Assembly: GCF_028736215.1 (NCBI RefSeq)
Contig: NZ_CP117883.1
Span: 2,108,001 to 2,172,000 of the forward strand
Source: Mucilaginibacter sp. KACC 22773
GTDB taxonomy: Bacteria; Bacteroidota; Bacteroidia; Sphingobacteriales; Sphingobacteriaceae
Direction of reading: 5' to 3'
Length of the DNA: 64,000 nt
The notes beneath the pieces are model-generated. The model was not told where the DNA came from, made no database searches, and saw only the letters and a program-made list of their open reading frames with translations. The stretch's first letter is position 1, and the number at the start of each line of letters is the position of its first letter. The position numbers were made by a program, and so were the translations under genes. Below are positions 9,202-18,050 of the stretch, piece after piece.

Positions 9202-10488
9202 ATGTCGGAAACAGCACAGCTAAAAATTGGTGATAAAACATTTGAACTCCCGGTAATTGAGGGTACAGAAGGCGAAAAAGCAATAGATATTTCAAAACTG
9301 CGAGATCAAAGCGGTTACGTAACGCTGGATATCGGCTACAAAAACACAGGTGCTACCAAAAGCGCCATTACTTTTTTGGATGGGGAAAAAGGCATCCTTA
9401 AATATCGCGGTTACTCGATTGAACAACTGGCCGAAAATGCCAGTTTTATTGAAGTAGCCTACTTATTGATATATGGCGAATTACCAAAAGAGCAGGAGTT
9501 AGCCGATTTTCAATACCAGGTTAGCCGCCACACCCTTGTGCACGAGGATATGAAAAAGTTTTTTGATGGCTTTCCATCAAAATCACATCCTATGGGCCAG
9601 TTGTCGTCATTAATTGGCGCATTAGCTGCTTTTAATCCCGAATCGTTAAAGCCAGGTTTATCTGTCGAGGAAGTGAACCTCGAGATTATGAAGCTGCTGG
9701 CTAAAATGAGCACAGTAGTATCATGGATCTACAAAAAATCGTTAGGCCACCCGGTTGTGTATCCACAAAATAAATACGATTATGTAACCAACTTCCTGTA
9801 CATGACGTTTGCCGAGCGTACAGAAGATTATAAAGTTGATAGGGTAGTGGTAGATGTAATGAATAAACTACTGATACTGCATGCCGATCATGAGCAAAAC
9901 TGCTCAACGTCAACAGTACGTATTGTAGGTTCATCAGATGCTAATTTATACGCGTCTATTTCGGCAGGTATTTCAGCACTTTGGGGCCCGCTGCATGGTG
10001 GCGCAAACCAGGCTGTGATAGAAATGCTGGAGAAAATTAAAAACGACGGTGGAGATACTGATAAATGGATAGCCAAGGCAAAGGATAAAAACGATCCTTT
10101 TCGTTTAATGGGTTTTGGTCACCGGGTATATAAAAATTTCGACCCGAGGGCCAAGATCATTAAGAAGGCCTGTGATGATATATTAGAAAAATTAGGCATC
10201 AATGACGAGGTACTGGAAATAGCCAAAAAGCTGGAAGAAGTAGCCCTGAAAGACCCTTATTTTGTTGAGCGCAAGCTGTACCCCAACGTTGATTTTTACT
10301 CAGGTATCATTTACCGGGCATTAGGTTTCCCAACCGAGATGTTTACCGTACTATTCGCCCTTGGTCGCCTGCCAGGTTGGATAGCCCAATGGAAAGAGAT
10401 GAAAGCCAACAAAGAACCCATTGGCCGCCCGCGCCAGATTTATACCGGCGATACCGACAGGGAGTATAAGGATATAAAAGAACGGTAG
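9202..10488 (+). CDS. gltA: Citrate synthase
   Basis: 428 aa, full length for the type II (hexameric, NADH-sensitive type) citrate synthase, which condenses oxaloacetate and acetyl-CoA at the entry of the TCA cycle. Signatures: YVTLDIGYKNTGATKSAITF, LKYRGYSIEQLAE, the catalytic His in LHADHEQNCSTSTVR, a second in LWGPLHGGANQAV, MGFGHRVYKNFDPRA and NVDFYSGIIYRALGFP with the catalytic Asp. The C-terminal IGRPRQIYTG is also conserved. It is monocistronic, with two candidate promoters and a strong terminator. Confidence 0.98.
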   Translation: MSETAQLKIGDKTFELPVIEGTEGEKAIDISKLRDQSGYVTLDIGYKNTGATKSAITFLDGEKGILKYRGYSIEQLAENASFIEVAYLLIYGELPKEQELADFQYQVSRHTLVHEDMKKFFDGFPSKSHPMGQLSSLIGALAAFNPESLKPGLSVEEVNLEIMKLLAKMSTVVSWIYKKSLGHPVVYPQNKYDYVTNFLYMTFAERTEDYKVDRVVVDVMNKLLILHADHEQNCSTSTVRIVGSSDANLYASISAGISALWGPLHGGANQAVIEMLEKIKNDGGDTDKWIAKAKDKNDPFRLMGFGHRVYKNFDPRAKIIKKACDDILEKLGINDEVLEIAKKLEEVALKDPYFVERKLYPNVDFYSGIIYRALGFPTEMFTVLFALGRLPGWIAQWKEMKANKEPIGRPRQIYTGDTDREYKDIKER

Positions 10489-10495
10489 TCCTTTT

Positions 10496-10632
10496 GGTTC
10501 ACCGGTTCATTGGTCTGCTTTTTCAGACCGACGGTTTATGATAAAGCAATAATCAAAAAAAGCGATTGGTAGCCCCAATCGCTTTTTTTATGCCGCTGAT
10601 AATCGCGGTGTAGGACCAATGAACCAGTGAAC
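10496..10632. repeat. Gene-end inverted repeat, vocabulary GGTTCA
   Basis: GTTCACCGGTTCATTGGTC at 10497-10515 pairs with GACCAATGAACCAGTGAAC at 10614-10632 (18 of 19). The loop contains the gltA terminator. It starts eight bases after the gltA stop codon. The same words reappear at 20896-20950. Confidence 0.75.
10555..10589 (+). terminator. Terminator after gltA
   Basis: A7-GCGATTGG pairs perfectly with CCAATCGC-T7 (15-bp stem, 5-base loop). Confidence 0.92.
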
Positions 10633-10646
10633 AAATGAACTAAAAA

Positions 10647-10673
10647 GACCCGCTGGTTTTCACCGGGCGGGTC
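10647..10673 (-). terminator. Terminator after the SusE gene
   Basis: On the minus strand GACCCGC (10673-10667) and GCGGGTC (10653-10647) form a stem followed by TTTTT, downstream of the SusE stop at 10704. Confidence 0.75.
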
Positions 10674-10703
10674 TATCAAATCAATCAACTGTGAATAAAT
10701 ATC

Positions 10704-11729
10704 TTATAGTTTTGTAAGCGAGTATGTATTCGCATTTAAATCTAAGACAACTTTGTATGTCCCGGATGCGCTAACATTAATATTATCTCCACCAGCAACA
10801 AGTGTACTTCCTGTAGCGCCGAAATTAACACCCCAATCATGATTTAGCCGAAACTTTAATTGTTTGCCACCAATAAGGGCAATTGTTCCTATCCATTGCT
10901 GGGTAGCATTGCTAAATTGAAGATCCGTATCGCCACCCCATCCGCCTGGTGTAGCATCGCCAATTACCGCCCATAGAGTTTGTTTTGCAACCATGGTGTT
11001 TTTGTTGAGATCTAACGTAAGGAAATATGAACCGGCTGAGGGCACTTTAAAATTATCGCCACCATTGTAGGTTACAACCCCTGCCGATGTAATTCCGTAT
11101 GAGTTAGTCCAAACTTTGGCGGGGGTAATTTTATATTCAAGATTACCTGCAGTAAAGTTAATAACACCAGTATAAACCCCATTGCTTGTAGCCGATTGAA
11201 GGCTATCGGCTGTTTCCGGTTTCCATCCCTGATAGGCACCAGGTACATATAGAAATGATATCAAAGCATAAGGTGTTACATTTAGGGTTACAACGTTTGA
11301 ATAAATAGGCGTTGCGGTAGCACCGGTTAGTTGTGTTTTTAAACGGGCCTGCACCGTTGAATTTACTCCTGTGCTCAGGTTAAGTGCCAATATCATGGCA
11401 TTAAAATCTAACACAGTGTAACTTTTGGTAGTAACCTTAGTGCCAATTGCAACTTCTTTCGGACTACTAAAATCGGAAGACGCACTTATCTGCAGCGTGT
11501 TTGTGACAGCTGCGCTAAAGCCGTAATTAGGTGATTGCAGCGTAAATGTGATGGCTGTTTTGTCCTGATTGGCTTTAGTTAAAACCAGGGTTGTTTCTGA
11601 CGCACTTAATGTACCTGCTTTTGTGTTGGATGAAGCTACCACCTTATTACTTTCATCCTTTTTACACGACGTCAGCATAAGCAGCGTGATGCTGCCAATG
11701 GCTAAAACACGGTTTAAATTCTTTTTCAT
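10704..11729 (-). CDS. SusE-like starch/glycan-binding outer membrane lipoprotein
   Basis: 341 aa. Signal peptide MKKNLNRVLAIGSITLLML ends in the lipobox LTSC (Cys22). An N-terminal SusE-type Ig-like domain (about 40-155, with ETTLVLTKANQDKTAITFTL) is followed by two tandem carbohydrate-binding modules of about 95 residues, each starting with a YVPGAYQGWKP/WAVIGDATPGGW-type motif. Aromatics there (Trp, Tyr) are the usual sugar-stacking residues of SusE/SusF starch-binding proteins. It is the last gene of the susC-susD-susE operon (68 bases after SusD) and is expected on the cell surface. Confidence 0.88.
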   Translation of the reverse strand: MKKNLNRVLAIGSITLLMLTSCKKDESNKVVASSNTKAGTLSASETTLVLTKANQDKTAITFTLQSPNYGFSAAVTNTLQISASSDFSSPKEVAIGTKVTTKSYTVLDFNAMILALNLSTGVNSTVQARLKTQLTGATATPIYSNVVTLNVTPYALISFLYVPGAYQGWKPETADSLQSATSNGVYTGVINFTAGNLEYKITPAKVWTNSYGITSAGVVTYNGGDNFKVPSAGSYFLTLDLNKNTMVAKQTLWAVIGDATPGGWGGDTDLQFSNATQQWIGTIALIGGKQLKFRLNHDWGVNFGATGSTLVAGGDNINVSASGTYKVVLDLNANTYSLTKL

Positions 11730-11797
11730 ATACTTTTATGTAATTGATTTACCTTAAAAACCGATGCAGATGTAAACTTGCACCTGCATCAGTGTGA

Positions 11798-13381
11798 TTA
11801 ATATCCTGTATTTTGTTTCAAATTGGTATTTGCTGCAACATCGCTGCTTGGCAATGGGTAAAGGGTACGGAACGATTCAACACCTTTACCGCTTTTGGCA
11901 CCGCCTTTAAATGGCCACAGGTAGGTATCCTCAACAAATTTTCCATAACGAATCAAATCTGTCCGGCGAAAACCTTCCCAATACAATTCACGGCCTCTTT
12001 CATCAAGAATATTATCAACAGTTAAGGTGGCTAAATTTCCGGTAATATTTCCATATGCACGTGTACGCAGTGCATTTACGTAAGCTAAAGCAGTAACAGG
12101 GTCGCCACCTGTGCCGCCACGCAAAACTGCTTCGGCATAAATAAGGTACATTTCGGGTAAACGGAAGATTGGAATGTCCATATCGGCAAAATCCAAACTT
12201 TGCGGGGCGCCTCCGTTTATTTTAACATTCTTAAATTTAGTTATGGCATAACCATCCGTAAAAGTGCCTATCTCGCTAATTTCAAGATTTTGGCCATTTG
12301 TGTAAAATTGTGCGCGTTTATCGGCACTCGAAGCGCCGCCCGGGAATAAGCTAACTAACGCTTTTGTGGTGCGCGCACCACCCCATCCACCGCTTATACC
12401 AAAATCTGATGCTGGCATTGAGCCACCCACAGGTGCATGGGTCATAAAAGTTGCACCACCATAGCTTTGCGTATGTAGCCCATCATAATTAATTGTAAGG
12501 ATAAATTCATTTGTGTTCAAATTATTGTCGGCACGCATCAGCTTAGTATAATCGCTAATTAATGAGTAGCCAGCTCCGATCACTTTTTTAGAGTAGGTTA
12601 TAGCGTCGGTATACCTTTCGGTACCGGTATAAACTTTGGCGTTTAAATATATTCTCGCCAATAACGCCCATGCGGCTGCTTTATCAGCACGGCCATATTC
12701 GTTGGTTTTAGGGTCGGCTAAACCGGCGTCAATTGCTTTTAATTCGCTTTCAACATAAGTAAATAGGTCCTTGCGCGAAATTTGTTTAGGTAAAGTTGAG
12801 CCCAGTGCATCGTTTTCTGTTACAAAAGGCGGGTTGCCAAACAAATCCATTAATGACGCATATTGATAAGCTCTTAAAAAACGGGCTTCTGTTTTAAATC
12901 TGCGTATGTTATCGGCATCGGTGCCAGAGATCCCCCTGCTGCTCAAATTTGCATCAGATGACTGGCGGATGAAATCATTAGCGAGTGTGATTTGATACAT
13001 TGAGCGATAGTACAAGCCTTTTAAAAACACATTGCTTGATGACCAACTCATATTATGGAAATCGGGCAATCCCACATCTCCCCAGCCTATAACAGCTTCA
13101 TCTGTTGATAATTCCTGGGCGCACCACAGTAAGCGGAAATAGTCAGAAGTACCTTCGTCTATACCCTGTATGTCGCCATTTCCGGCAGGCCCCTGGTTGC
13201 CTGTCAGCGCAAAACTTCCATAAACTTTTGCAAATGCCTGCTTATAACCGGTTGCGGTGCTATAAACCTGCGCAGATGTAATATCATTGGTTGGGAGCAG
13301 GTCGAGTTTTTTGGTACATGATACCAAACTACCGGATATCAAACCGGCGATTATTACTATTTTAATTGAATTTCTTTTCAT
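11798..13381 (-). CDS. SusD/RagB family nutrient-binding outer membrane lipoprotein
   Basis: 527 aa. Signal peptide with lipobox GSLVSC, followed at once by TKKLDLLPTNDITSAQVY, the typical SusD start. TPR-like helices include RRFKTEARFLRAYQYASLMD and GRADKAAAWALLARIYLNAK, and the C-terminal half has IPIFRLPEMYLIYAEAVLR and LDERGRELYWEGFRRTDLIR, both hallmark SusD motifs. It binds oligosaccharide at the surface and acts as the lid of the SusC pore. It lies 26 bases after susC in the same operon. Confidence 0.96.
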   Translation of the reverse strand: MKRNSIKIVIIAGLISGSLVSCTKKLDLLPTNDITSAQVYSTATGYKQAFAKVYGSFALTGNQGPAGNGDIQGIDEGTSDYFRLLWCAQELSTDEAVIGWGDVGLPDFHNMSWSSSNVFLKGLYYRSMYQITLANDFIRQSSDANLSSRGISGTDADNIRRFKTEARFLRAYQYASLMDLFGNPPFVTENDALGSTLPKQISRKDLFTYVESELKAIDAGLADPKTNEYGRADKAAAWALLARIYLNAKVYTGTERYTDAITYSKKVIGAGYSLISDYTKLMRADNNLNTNEFILTINYDGLHTQSYGGATFMTHAPVGGSMPASDFGISGGWGGARTTKALVSLFPGGASSADKRAQFYTNGQNLEISEIGTFTDGYAITKFKNVKINGGAPQSLDFADMDIPIFRLPEMYLIYAEAVLRGGTGGDPVTALAYVNALRTRAYGNITGNLATLTVDNILDERGRELYWEGFRRTDLIRYGKFVEDTYLWPFKGGAKSGKGVESFRTLYPLPSSDVAANTNLKQNTGY

Positions 13382-13407
13382 GCTAAATCTTTATTATTAT
13401 CAAATAA

Positions 13408-16400
13408 TTATAGCGATAGATTTAAACCTATAACATAAGTACGCGGCCTTGGATAAAAGTTGTTATCGATACCACCGTTTACTTCCGGATCTAAACCTTT
13501 ATATTTTGTTATAATGAATACGTTTTGAACATTTGCGCTAATTCTCAGGTTTCCTGTGCTGCCAAATATTTTACCGAAGTTGTAACCTATGTTGGCATTG
13601 TCCATCCTTATAAACGACCCGTTTTGAACATAGTAATCAGACAATACATTTTTGTCGTTACTGCCGCTCAATCCACTTTCTAACAAGTTTGTAGAGGCAT
13701 TATTGATGATGCCTATCGGGTTAAGGACACTGATTTTGGTGCCTGAGCCTGAGAATACGTTGTTGTAAACATAATTACCAACACTTGCCCTTGCTACGAA
13801 ACCAGCTGACCACTTTTTATAAGTAACATTTGATGTTAACCCAAAGTAACCTTTAGGATCGGGGCTTTTATAATGATAAAGATCTTGGCCGTTTATTACG
13901 CCATCGTTGTTGCGGTCAACAAATACACCGTCAAGTGGCTTTCCGTCTGTACCATAAACTTGTTGATAAACATAAAATGAATTACGGGCATAGCCTACAG
14001 ATTGTATCTGAATATTATTACCTGTACCTCCAGAGACACCACCGGTCGGGCTACCCGCATAGCTCGGATCATTTGAAATGGTAAGCTTGGTTATTTTGTT
14101 GGTATTATAAGTGGCATTGAAGTTCACATTCCACGTTACGTTCTTGTTTCTGATGATATCTGCGCTGATATTAAACTCAACACCACTACTTTTTGCGTCC
14201 CCAATATTGGCTACAATTTCATTGGAAAAGTTTGTACCTGCCGGTTGTGAAATGTTATTTAGCAAATGTGTTGTTTTGCGGTTAAAATAATCAATACTAC
14301 CAGTTATTCTGTTGTCGATAAAACCAAAATCCAAAGCTACGTTGGCAGCTGCTGTTTGTTCCCAGGTTCTGTTAAAATAGTACCCATTTGGACGATAAAG
14401 ACTATAAAAGGTATTGCCAAACTGATATTGAGCTGTGCTGTTACTTAAGTTATAATAAGAAATATAATCATAATTGCCAATGCCTTCTTGCTGTCCGGTA
14501 ACACCATAGCCTACACGCAATTTCAAATCAGAAAGGGCGGTTAAGCTTTGCATAAATGACTCTTGCTTGATTTTCCAGGCAAATGCACCAGATGGAAAAG
14601 TACCAAACTTTTTGTCGGGGTTAAACCTTGAAGACCCGTCACGACGTACTGTTCCGGTTAAGATATATTTATCATCAAATACATAATTTAAACGTCCGTA
14701 GAAAGAGATCAGCCTGTTTTCTGGTTTATTAAAAGGATAAGTAGGAGAGGTAACCACTGTTTTATCATAAGTATAATCGTTATAGTTATAATTAGTGATC
14801 AAAAAATCCTGGTATGAATAGCCAGCTACCGCATCGATATGACTCGATATACTTTTAATATCCTTGGCATAACTTAGGTATCCTTCGAAAATTTTATTTG
14901 ACTGTGTTTGCTTGTAGATATTATTTGTACCGCCGTGGAACTTACCTGCGGGGTCTTTGTAGCGGTTATATCCGTTAGCTGCGCTATCTGGAATAATGGT
15001 ATGACCATCTCCCTTTGAAATATCGTATCCTAAATTAACATTGGCATGCAATTCTGGTAAAAAGTGGAATTTATAATCAAGTTGCAAGTTGCCAATGCTG
15101 CGATAAACTTTGCTTCTGTTATCCTGTTGTTCAAGCAACCCAAGTGGGTTTAAACCAGCTAATGATCTTAAGCCAGAGGCGGAAGACGGATCAAGCCACT
15201 CATAATAGCCGCCAAAACGTTTGCTGCCCGAATATACAGGCTTTGTTGGGTCAAAACTAACGGCAGCCCCCACTGCACCTTCATTTGCAAACCTTTGTTT
15301 TACCTGCGAGCCCTTTACATTTAAGTTTACTTTTAAATGGTCGGTAAAGAAACTGGGGCTAAGGTTAATAGCACCTGTAAGGCGCTGCAACGAACTTGTT
15401 TTAAGGATACCGTCCTGGTCAAGGTAGCCAAACGAAACGCGGTAAGGCAATACTTTTGTAGCGCCGGATAAGCTGATATTATTATCAGTAGTCAGCGCTG
15501 TTTGATATATTTGTTTTTGCCAATCGGTATTTGCCGTGCCTAATTGCGCTTGTTGAGTAGTTGTTCCGTTTGCTTTTACATAAGCGCGAAGCTGATCTGC
15601 CGTAAGCACGCTGGCTTCTTTCACTAACTTAGCAACAGAAAACTGGGAACTGAAATCAATAACAGGTTTGCCCGATTTACCTTTTTTGGTAGTAATTAAA
15701 ATTACACCGTTTGACGCTCTGTTACCATAAATGGCCGACGCAGAAGCGTCTTTTAATATCGAAAATGATTCAATATCGTTCGGATTGATCAGGCTTAAAG
15801 GATTGGCGGCACCGGAGATGCCGCTGTTACTTACCGGCACACCATCGATAACAATAAGCGGATCATTACTTGCGGATAAAGAAGCACCTCCACGGATACG
15901 GATGGTACTTCCAGAACCAGGGGCGCCACTGTTAGACACAACCGAAACACCGGCAACTTTACCGGCAATCAATTGTTCGGGCGTAGTGATAACACCTTTC
16001 TGAAAATCTTTTGAGGTTACGTTTGCTATCGAACCGGAAAGGTCTTTCTTTTTCTGTGTACCATATCCTATAACAACAACTTCATTCAGGCTTTTACTGT
16101 CAGGCTGGAGGCCGAAATCTACAATAACTACGGAGCCGCCTACCGTTACAGCTTTCTTTAAAGCCACATAACCTAAAAACTTAGCGGTTACGGTAACGTT
16201 CCCGGTCTTAACACCGGTAATGGTGTAGTTACCATTGCCATCGGTAGTTGCACCTATGGTTGTACCGTCAATAGTAACGGCAGCACCGGGCAGGGGTGCA
16301 TTGGTTTCGTCTAATACTTTCCCTTTAATGCTTCCTGTTTGGGCAAACGCCATTACTGACATCATTAGAAAGGCACAAAGAAGAACGTACTTTTTTGAGT

Positions 16401-16413
16401 AATTTTTTCTCAT
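13408..16413 (-). CDS. SusC/RagA family TonB-linked outer membrane transporter
   Basis: 1001 aa. Signal peptide ending MAFAQ, then a carboxypeptidase-like regulatory beta domain (about 27-110, GSIKGKVLDETNAPLPGAAV). The SusC TonB-box region LNEVVVIGYGTQKKKDLSGS follows, then a plug domain (PEQLIAGKVAGVSV, ASNDPLIVIDGVP, ASASAIYGNRASNGVILITT) and a 22-strand barrel ending PRPRTYVIGLNLSL. It imports oligosaccharides across the outer membrane with energy from TonB-ExbBD. The neighbouring SusE with starch-type modules and an esterase with a glycogen-binding domain suggest an alpha-glucan-like substrate. No glycoside hydrolase is in the locus. Confidence 0.96.
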   Translation of the reverse strand: MRKNYSKKYVLLCAFLMMSVMAFAQTGSIKGKVLDETNAPLPGAAVTIDGTTIGATTDGNGNYTITGVKTGNVTVTAKFLGYVALKKAVTVGGSVVIVDFGLQPDSKSLNEVVVIGYGTQKKKDLSGSIANVTSKDFQKGVITTPEQLIAGKVAGVSVVSNSGAPGSGSTIRIRGGASLSASNDPLIVIDGVPVSNSGISGAANPLSLINPNDIESFSILKDASASAIYGNRASNGVILITTKKGKSGKPVIDFSSQFSVAKLVKEASVLTADQLRAYVKANGTTTQQAQLGTANTDWQKQIYQTALTTDNNISLSGATKVLPYRVSFGYLDQDGILKTSSLQRLTGAINLSPSFFTDHLKVNLNVKGSQVKQRFANEGAVGAAVSFDPTKPVYSGSKRFGGYYEWLDPSSASGLRSLAGLNPLGLLEQQDNRSKVYRSIGNLQLDYKFHFLPELHANVNLGYDISKGDGHTIIPDSAANGYNRYKDPAGKFHGGTNNIYKQTQSNKIFEGYLSYAKDIKSISSHIDAVAGYSYQDFLITNYNYNDYTYDKTVVTSPTYPFNKPENRLISFYGRLNYVFDDKYILTGTVRRDGSSRFNPDKKFGTFPSGAFAWKIKQESFMQSLTALSDLKLRVGYGVTGQQEGIGNYDYISYYNLSNSTAQYQFGNTFYSLYRPNGYYFNRTWEQTAAANVALDFGFIDNRITGSIDYFNRKTTHLLNNISQPAGTNFSNEIVANIGDAKSSGVEFNISADIIRNKNVTWNVNFNATYNTNKITKLTISNDPSYAGSPTGGVSGGTGNNIQIQSVGYARNSFYVYQQVYGTDGKPLDGVFVDRNNDGVINGQDLYHYKSPDPKGYFGLTSNVTYKKWSAGFVARASVGNYVYNNVFSGSGTKISVLNPIGIINNASTNLLESGLSGSNDKNVLSDYYVQNGSFIRMDNANIGYNFGKIFGSTGNLRISANVQNVFIITKYKGLDPEVNGGIDNNFYPRPRTYVIGLNLSL

Positions 16414-16660
16414 TTACTTTTTGGGTTTTTGTGAATTAAAAAGGCTTAATTAGCCGGTGTTAAATTGGTCTGATAATTTTGCTGAAACAGCACGCGACTA
16501 ATTTACATTTAGAAATAATAAAAGCAAATTTTATATAAAAGATAATTTTGACCCCATTAATTAAGTTATAATTAACTTTAATGAAACACAAAAAAGGGCA
16601 GTACTTTTAATACTTTTTGCCTTTTTTTGTGGGAAATTTGCAAACTGGCTAACATTTATA

Positions 16661-16693
16661 CAAAACTAAGTGTCAAAATTACACAATAAGCAA
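16661..16693 (-). promoter_or_regulatory. Candidate promoter of the susCDE-like operon
   Basis: On the minus strand TTG (16693-16691), 22 bases, then TAGTTTTG (16668-16661). Transcription from here would give a leader of about 240 nt before the susC ATG at 16413. The rest of the 16414-16760 gap shows no ORF, only AT-rich sequence. Confidence 0.35.
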
Positions 16694-16711
16694 TTTTACT
16701 AATATGTAACG

Positions 16712-16737
16712 ATTTTCCGGGAACGTTCCCGGAAAAT
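16712..16737. promoter_or_regulatory. Perfect 26-bp palindrome, LacI-type operator
   Basis: A perfect palindrome with core CCGGGAACGTTCCCGG, centred on CG at 16724/16725 and flanked by symmetric ATTTT/AAAAT. The central CpG and GAACGTTC half-sites are typical of LacI/PurR-family operators. It sits between the divergent susC promoter candidate and the esterase start (16761), so it could control both. No regulator gene is nearby. Confidence 0.65.
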
Positions 16738-16760
16738 AATTGTCAAATAAACAGTTAATA

Positions 16761-17930
16761 ATGATAAAAAAAATATTTTTCTGCGCGTTTTGGGTTTTTG
16801 CCCAAACTTTTTTGCTTTTCGGACAGGTAAAAACAACCTTCAAAACGGGTAAAATACCACCCCTGAAAAACCAGTCTGAAAGCCTGTTTTTGGCAGGTAA
16901 TTTTAACGGTTGGAACCCGGCCGACAGTGCCTGGAAATTGCTCCCCGATGGCATTGGTGGCTACCGGCTTTTAACAGCAATGCCTAAGGGGATTTATAAC
17001 TACAAAATAACACGTGGGAGCTGGGATAAGGTGGAATGCACTGCAACCGGCAAGCCTGCCGATAACCGCAGCCTTATAATTACCGGCGATACTATTATAG
17101 TTTTAGATGTTGCCGCCTGGCAGGATAATTTTGCCCCGGCTGAAAAGAAACATACGACCACCGCCCGGGTACATATCATTAGCGGTAAATTTGAGATGCC
17201 TCAACTGAACAGGCAGCGCCGCATTTGGATTTACCTGCCCGAAAATTATACTTCATCAAAAAAAAGGTACCCGGTTATTTATATGCACGACGGGCAAAAC
17301 CTTTTTGATGAATACACCAGTGGTTACGGGGAGTGGGGTCTTGACGAATTGATGGATAAAGTACCGCCGCAAAAGCAGTGTATTATAGTGGGAATTGATC
17401 ATGGCGGCGATTTCAGGATCACCGAGTATGATCCTTATGATTCAAAGTATGGCAAAGGGCGGGGTGACGATTATGTAGAGTTCCTGGCACAAACGTTGAA
17501 ACCCTACATTGATACACATTATAAAACCATGGCTGATGCAAAAAATACCACAATAGCCGGTAGTTCGATGGGTGGGCTGATATCAATGTACGCCACATTA
17601 AAATATCCGGGTGTGTTTGGTAATGCCGGCATATTTTCGCCGGCTTTTTGGATAGCCCCCCAAATTTACGATCTGGCCAAACAAAAAGCCATCAGCCATA
17701 AAACCCGTTTTTATTTTGTTTGCGGCGATGCCGAAAGTGAAGACATGGTTGCCGATATGCAAAAAATGGCCTCGATCATAAAGAATAATGGGGCTAAGCC
17801 CGAAAACGCCCCGGTAACCATCATCAAAGGATCCAGCCATAATGAAAAGCAATGGAACGGAGATTGGCCAGGATTTTATAATTGGCTAATGCAGTCGGAA
17901 AGTTTGGAAGTCTGGAAAGTCCGAAAGTAG
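16761..17930 (+). CDS. Secreted esterase with N-terminal CBM48-like domain
   Basis: 389 aa from the ATG at 16761; an upstream TTG at 16740 would only add residues before the signal peptide MIKKIFFCAFWVFAQ. Residues about 28-115 resemble a CBM48/glycogen-binding fold (ESLFLAGNFNGWNP, GIYNYKITRG). The rest is a putative esterase (PF00756-type) alpha/beta hydrolase: IYLPENY, VIYMHDGQNLFDE, the nucleophile elbow GSSMGG with Ser269, and a C-terminal SHNEKQW with the likely catalytic His. It is divergent from the sus-like operon with a shared palindrome, so it probably deacylates or binds the imported glycan. The last ~11 residues (SESLEVWKVRK) are encoded by a word-repeat arm, not by family sequence. 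Confidence 0.87.
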   Translation: MIKKIFFCAFWVFAQTFLLFGQVKTTFKTGKIPPLKNQSESLFLAGNFNGWNPADSAWKLLPDGIGGYRLLTAMPKGIYNYKITRGSWDKVECTATGKPADNRSLIITGDTIIVLDVAAWQDNFAPAEKKHTTTARVHIISGKFEMPQLNRQRRIWIYLPENYTSSKKRYPVIYMHDGQNLFDEYTSGYGEWGLDELMDKVPPQKQCIIVGIDHGGDFRITEYDPYDSKYGKGRGDDYVEFLAQTLKPYIDTHYKTMADAKNTTIAGSSMGGLISMYATLKYPGVFGNAGIFSPAFWIAPQIYDLAKQKAISHKTRFYFVCGDAESEDMVADMQKMASIIKNNGAKPENAPVTIIKGSSHNEKQWNGDWPGFYNWLMQSESLEVWKVRK

Positions 17931-18045
17931 CCTCAGATCTGAGCTTAAGGATATCAGGCAATTTTTGTTTTTTTAAAACCGCGACATTGTACCTGCCCGA
18001 CATTTATTATCTTTCGGACTTTACCGACTTACGGACTTTCCGACT
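17895..18045. repeat. Gene-end inverted repeat, vocabulary GGAAAGTC
   Basis: The left arm 17895-17929 (starting TCGGAAAGTTTGG) lies inside the 3' end of the esterase CDS. The right arm 18010-18045 (ending GGACTTTCCGACTA) ends five bases before the recQ ATG. The arms match in about 30 of 36 positions. The same words occur at 26578-26689. Confidence 0.8.
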
Positions 18046-18050
18046 AACAA

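Noticed and set aside
16740..16760. TTG start for the esterase
   Set aside because: The signal peptide begins at the ATG 16761; the extra seven residues would precede it and overlap the palindrome region.
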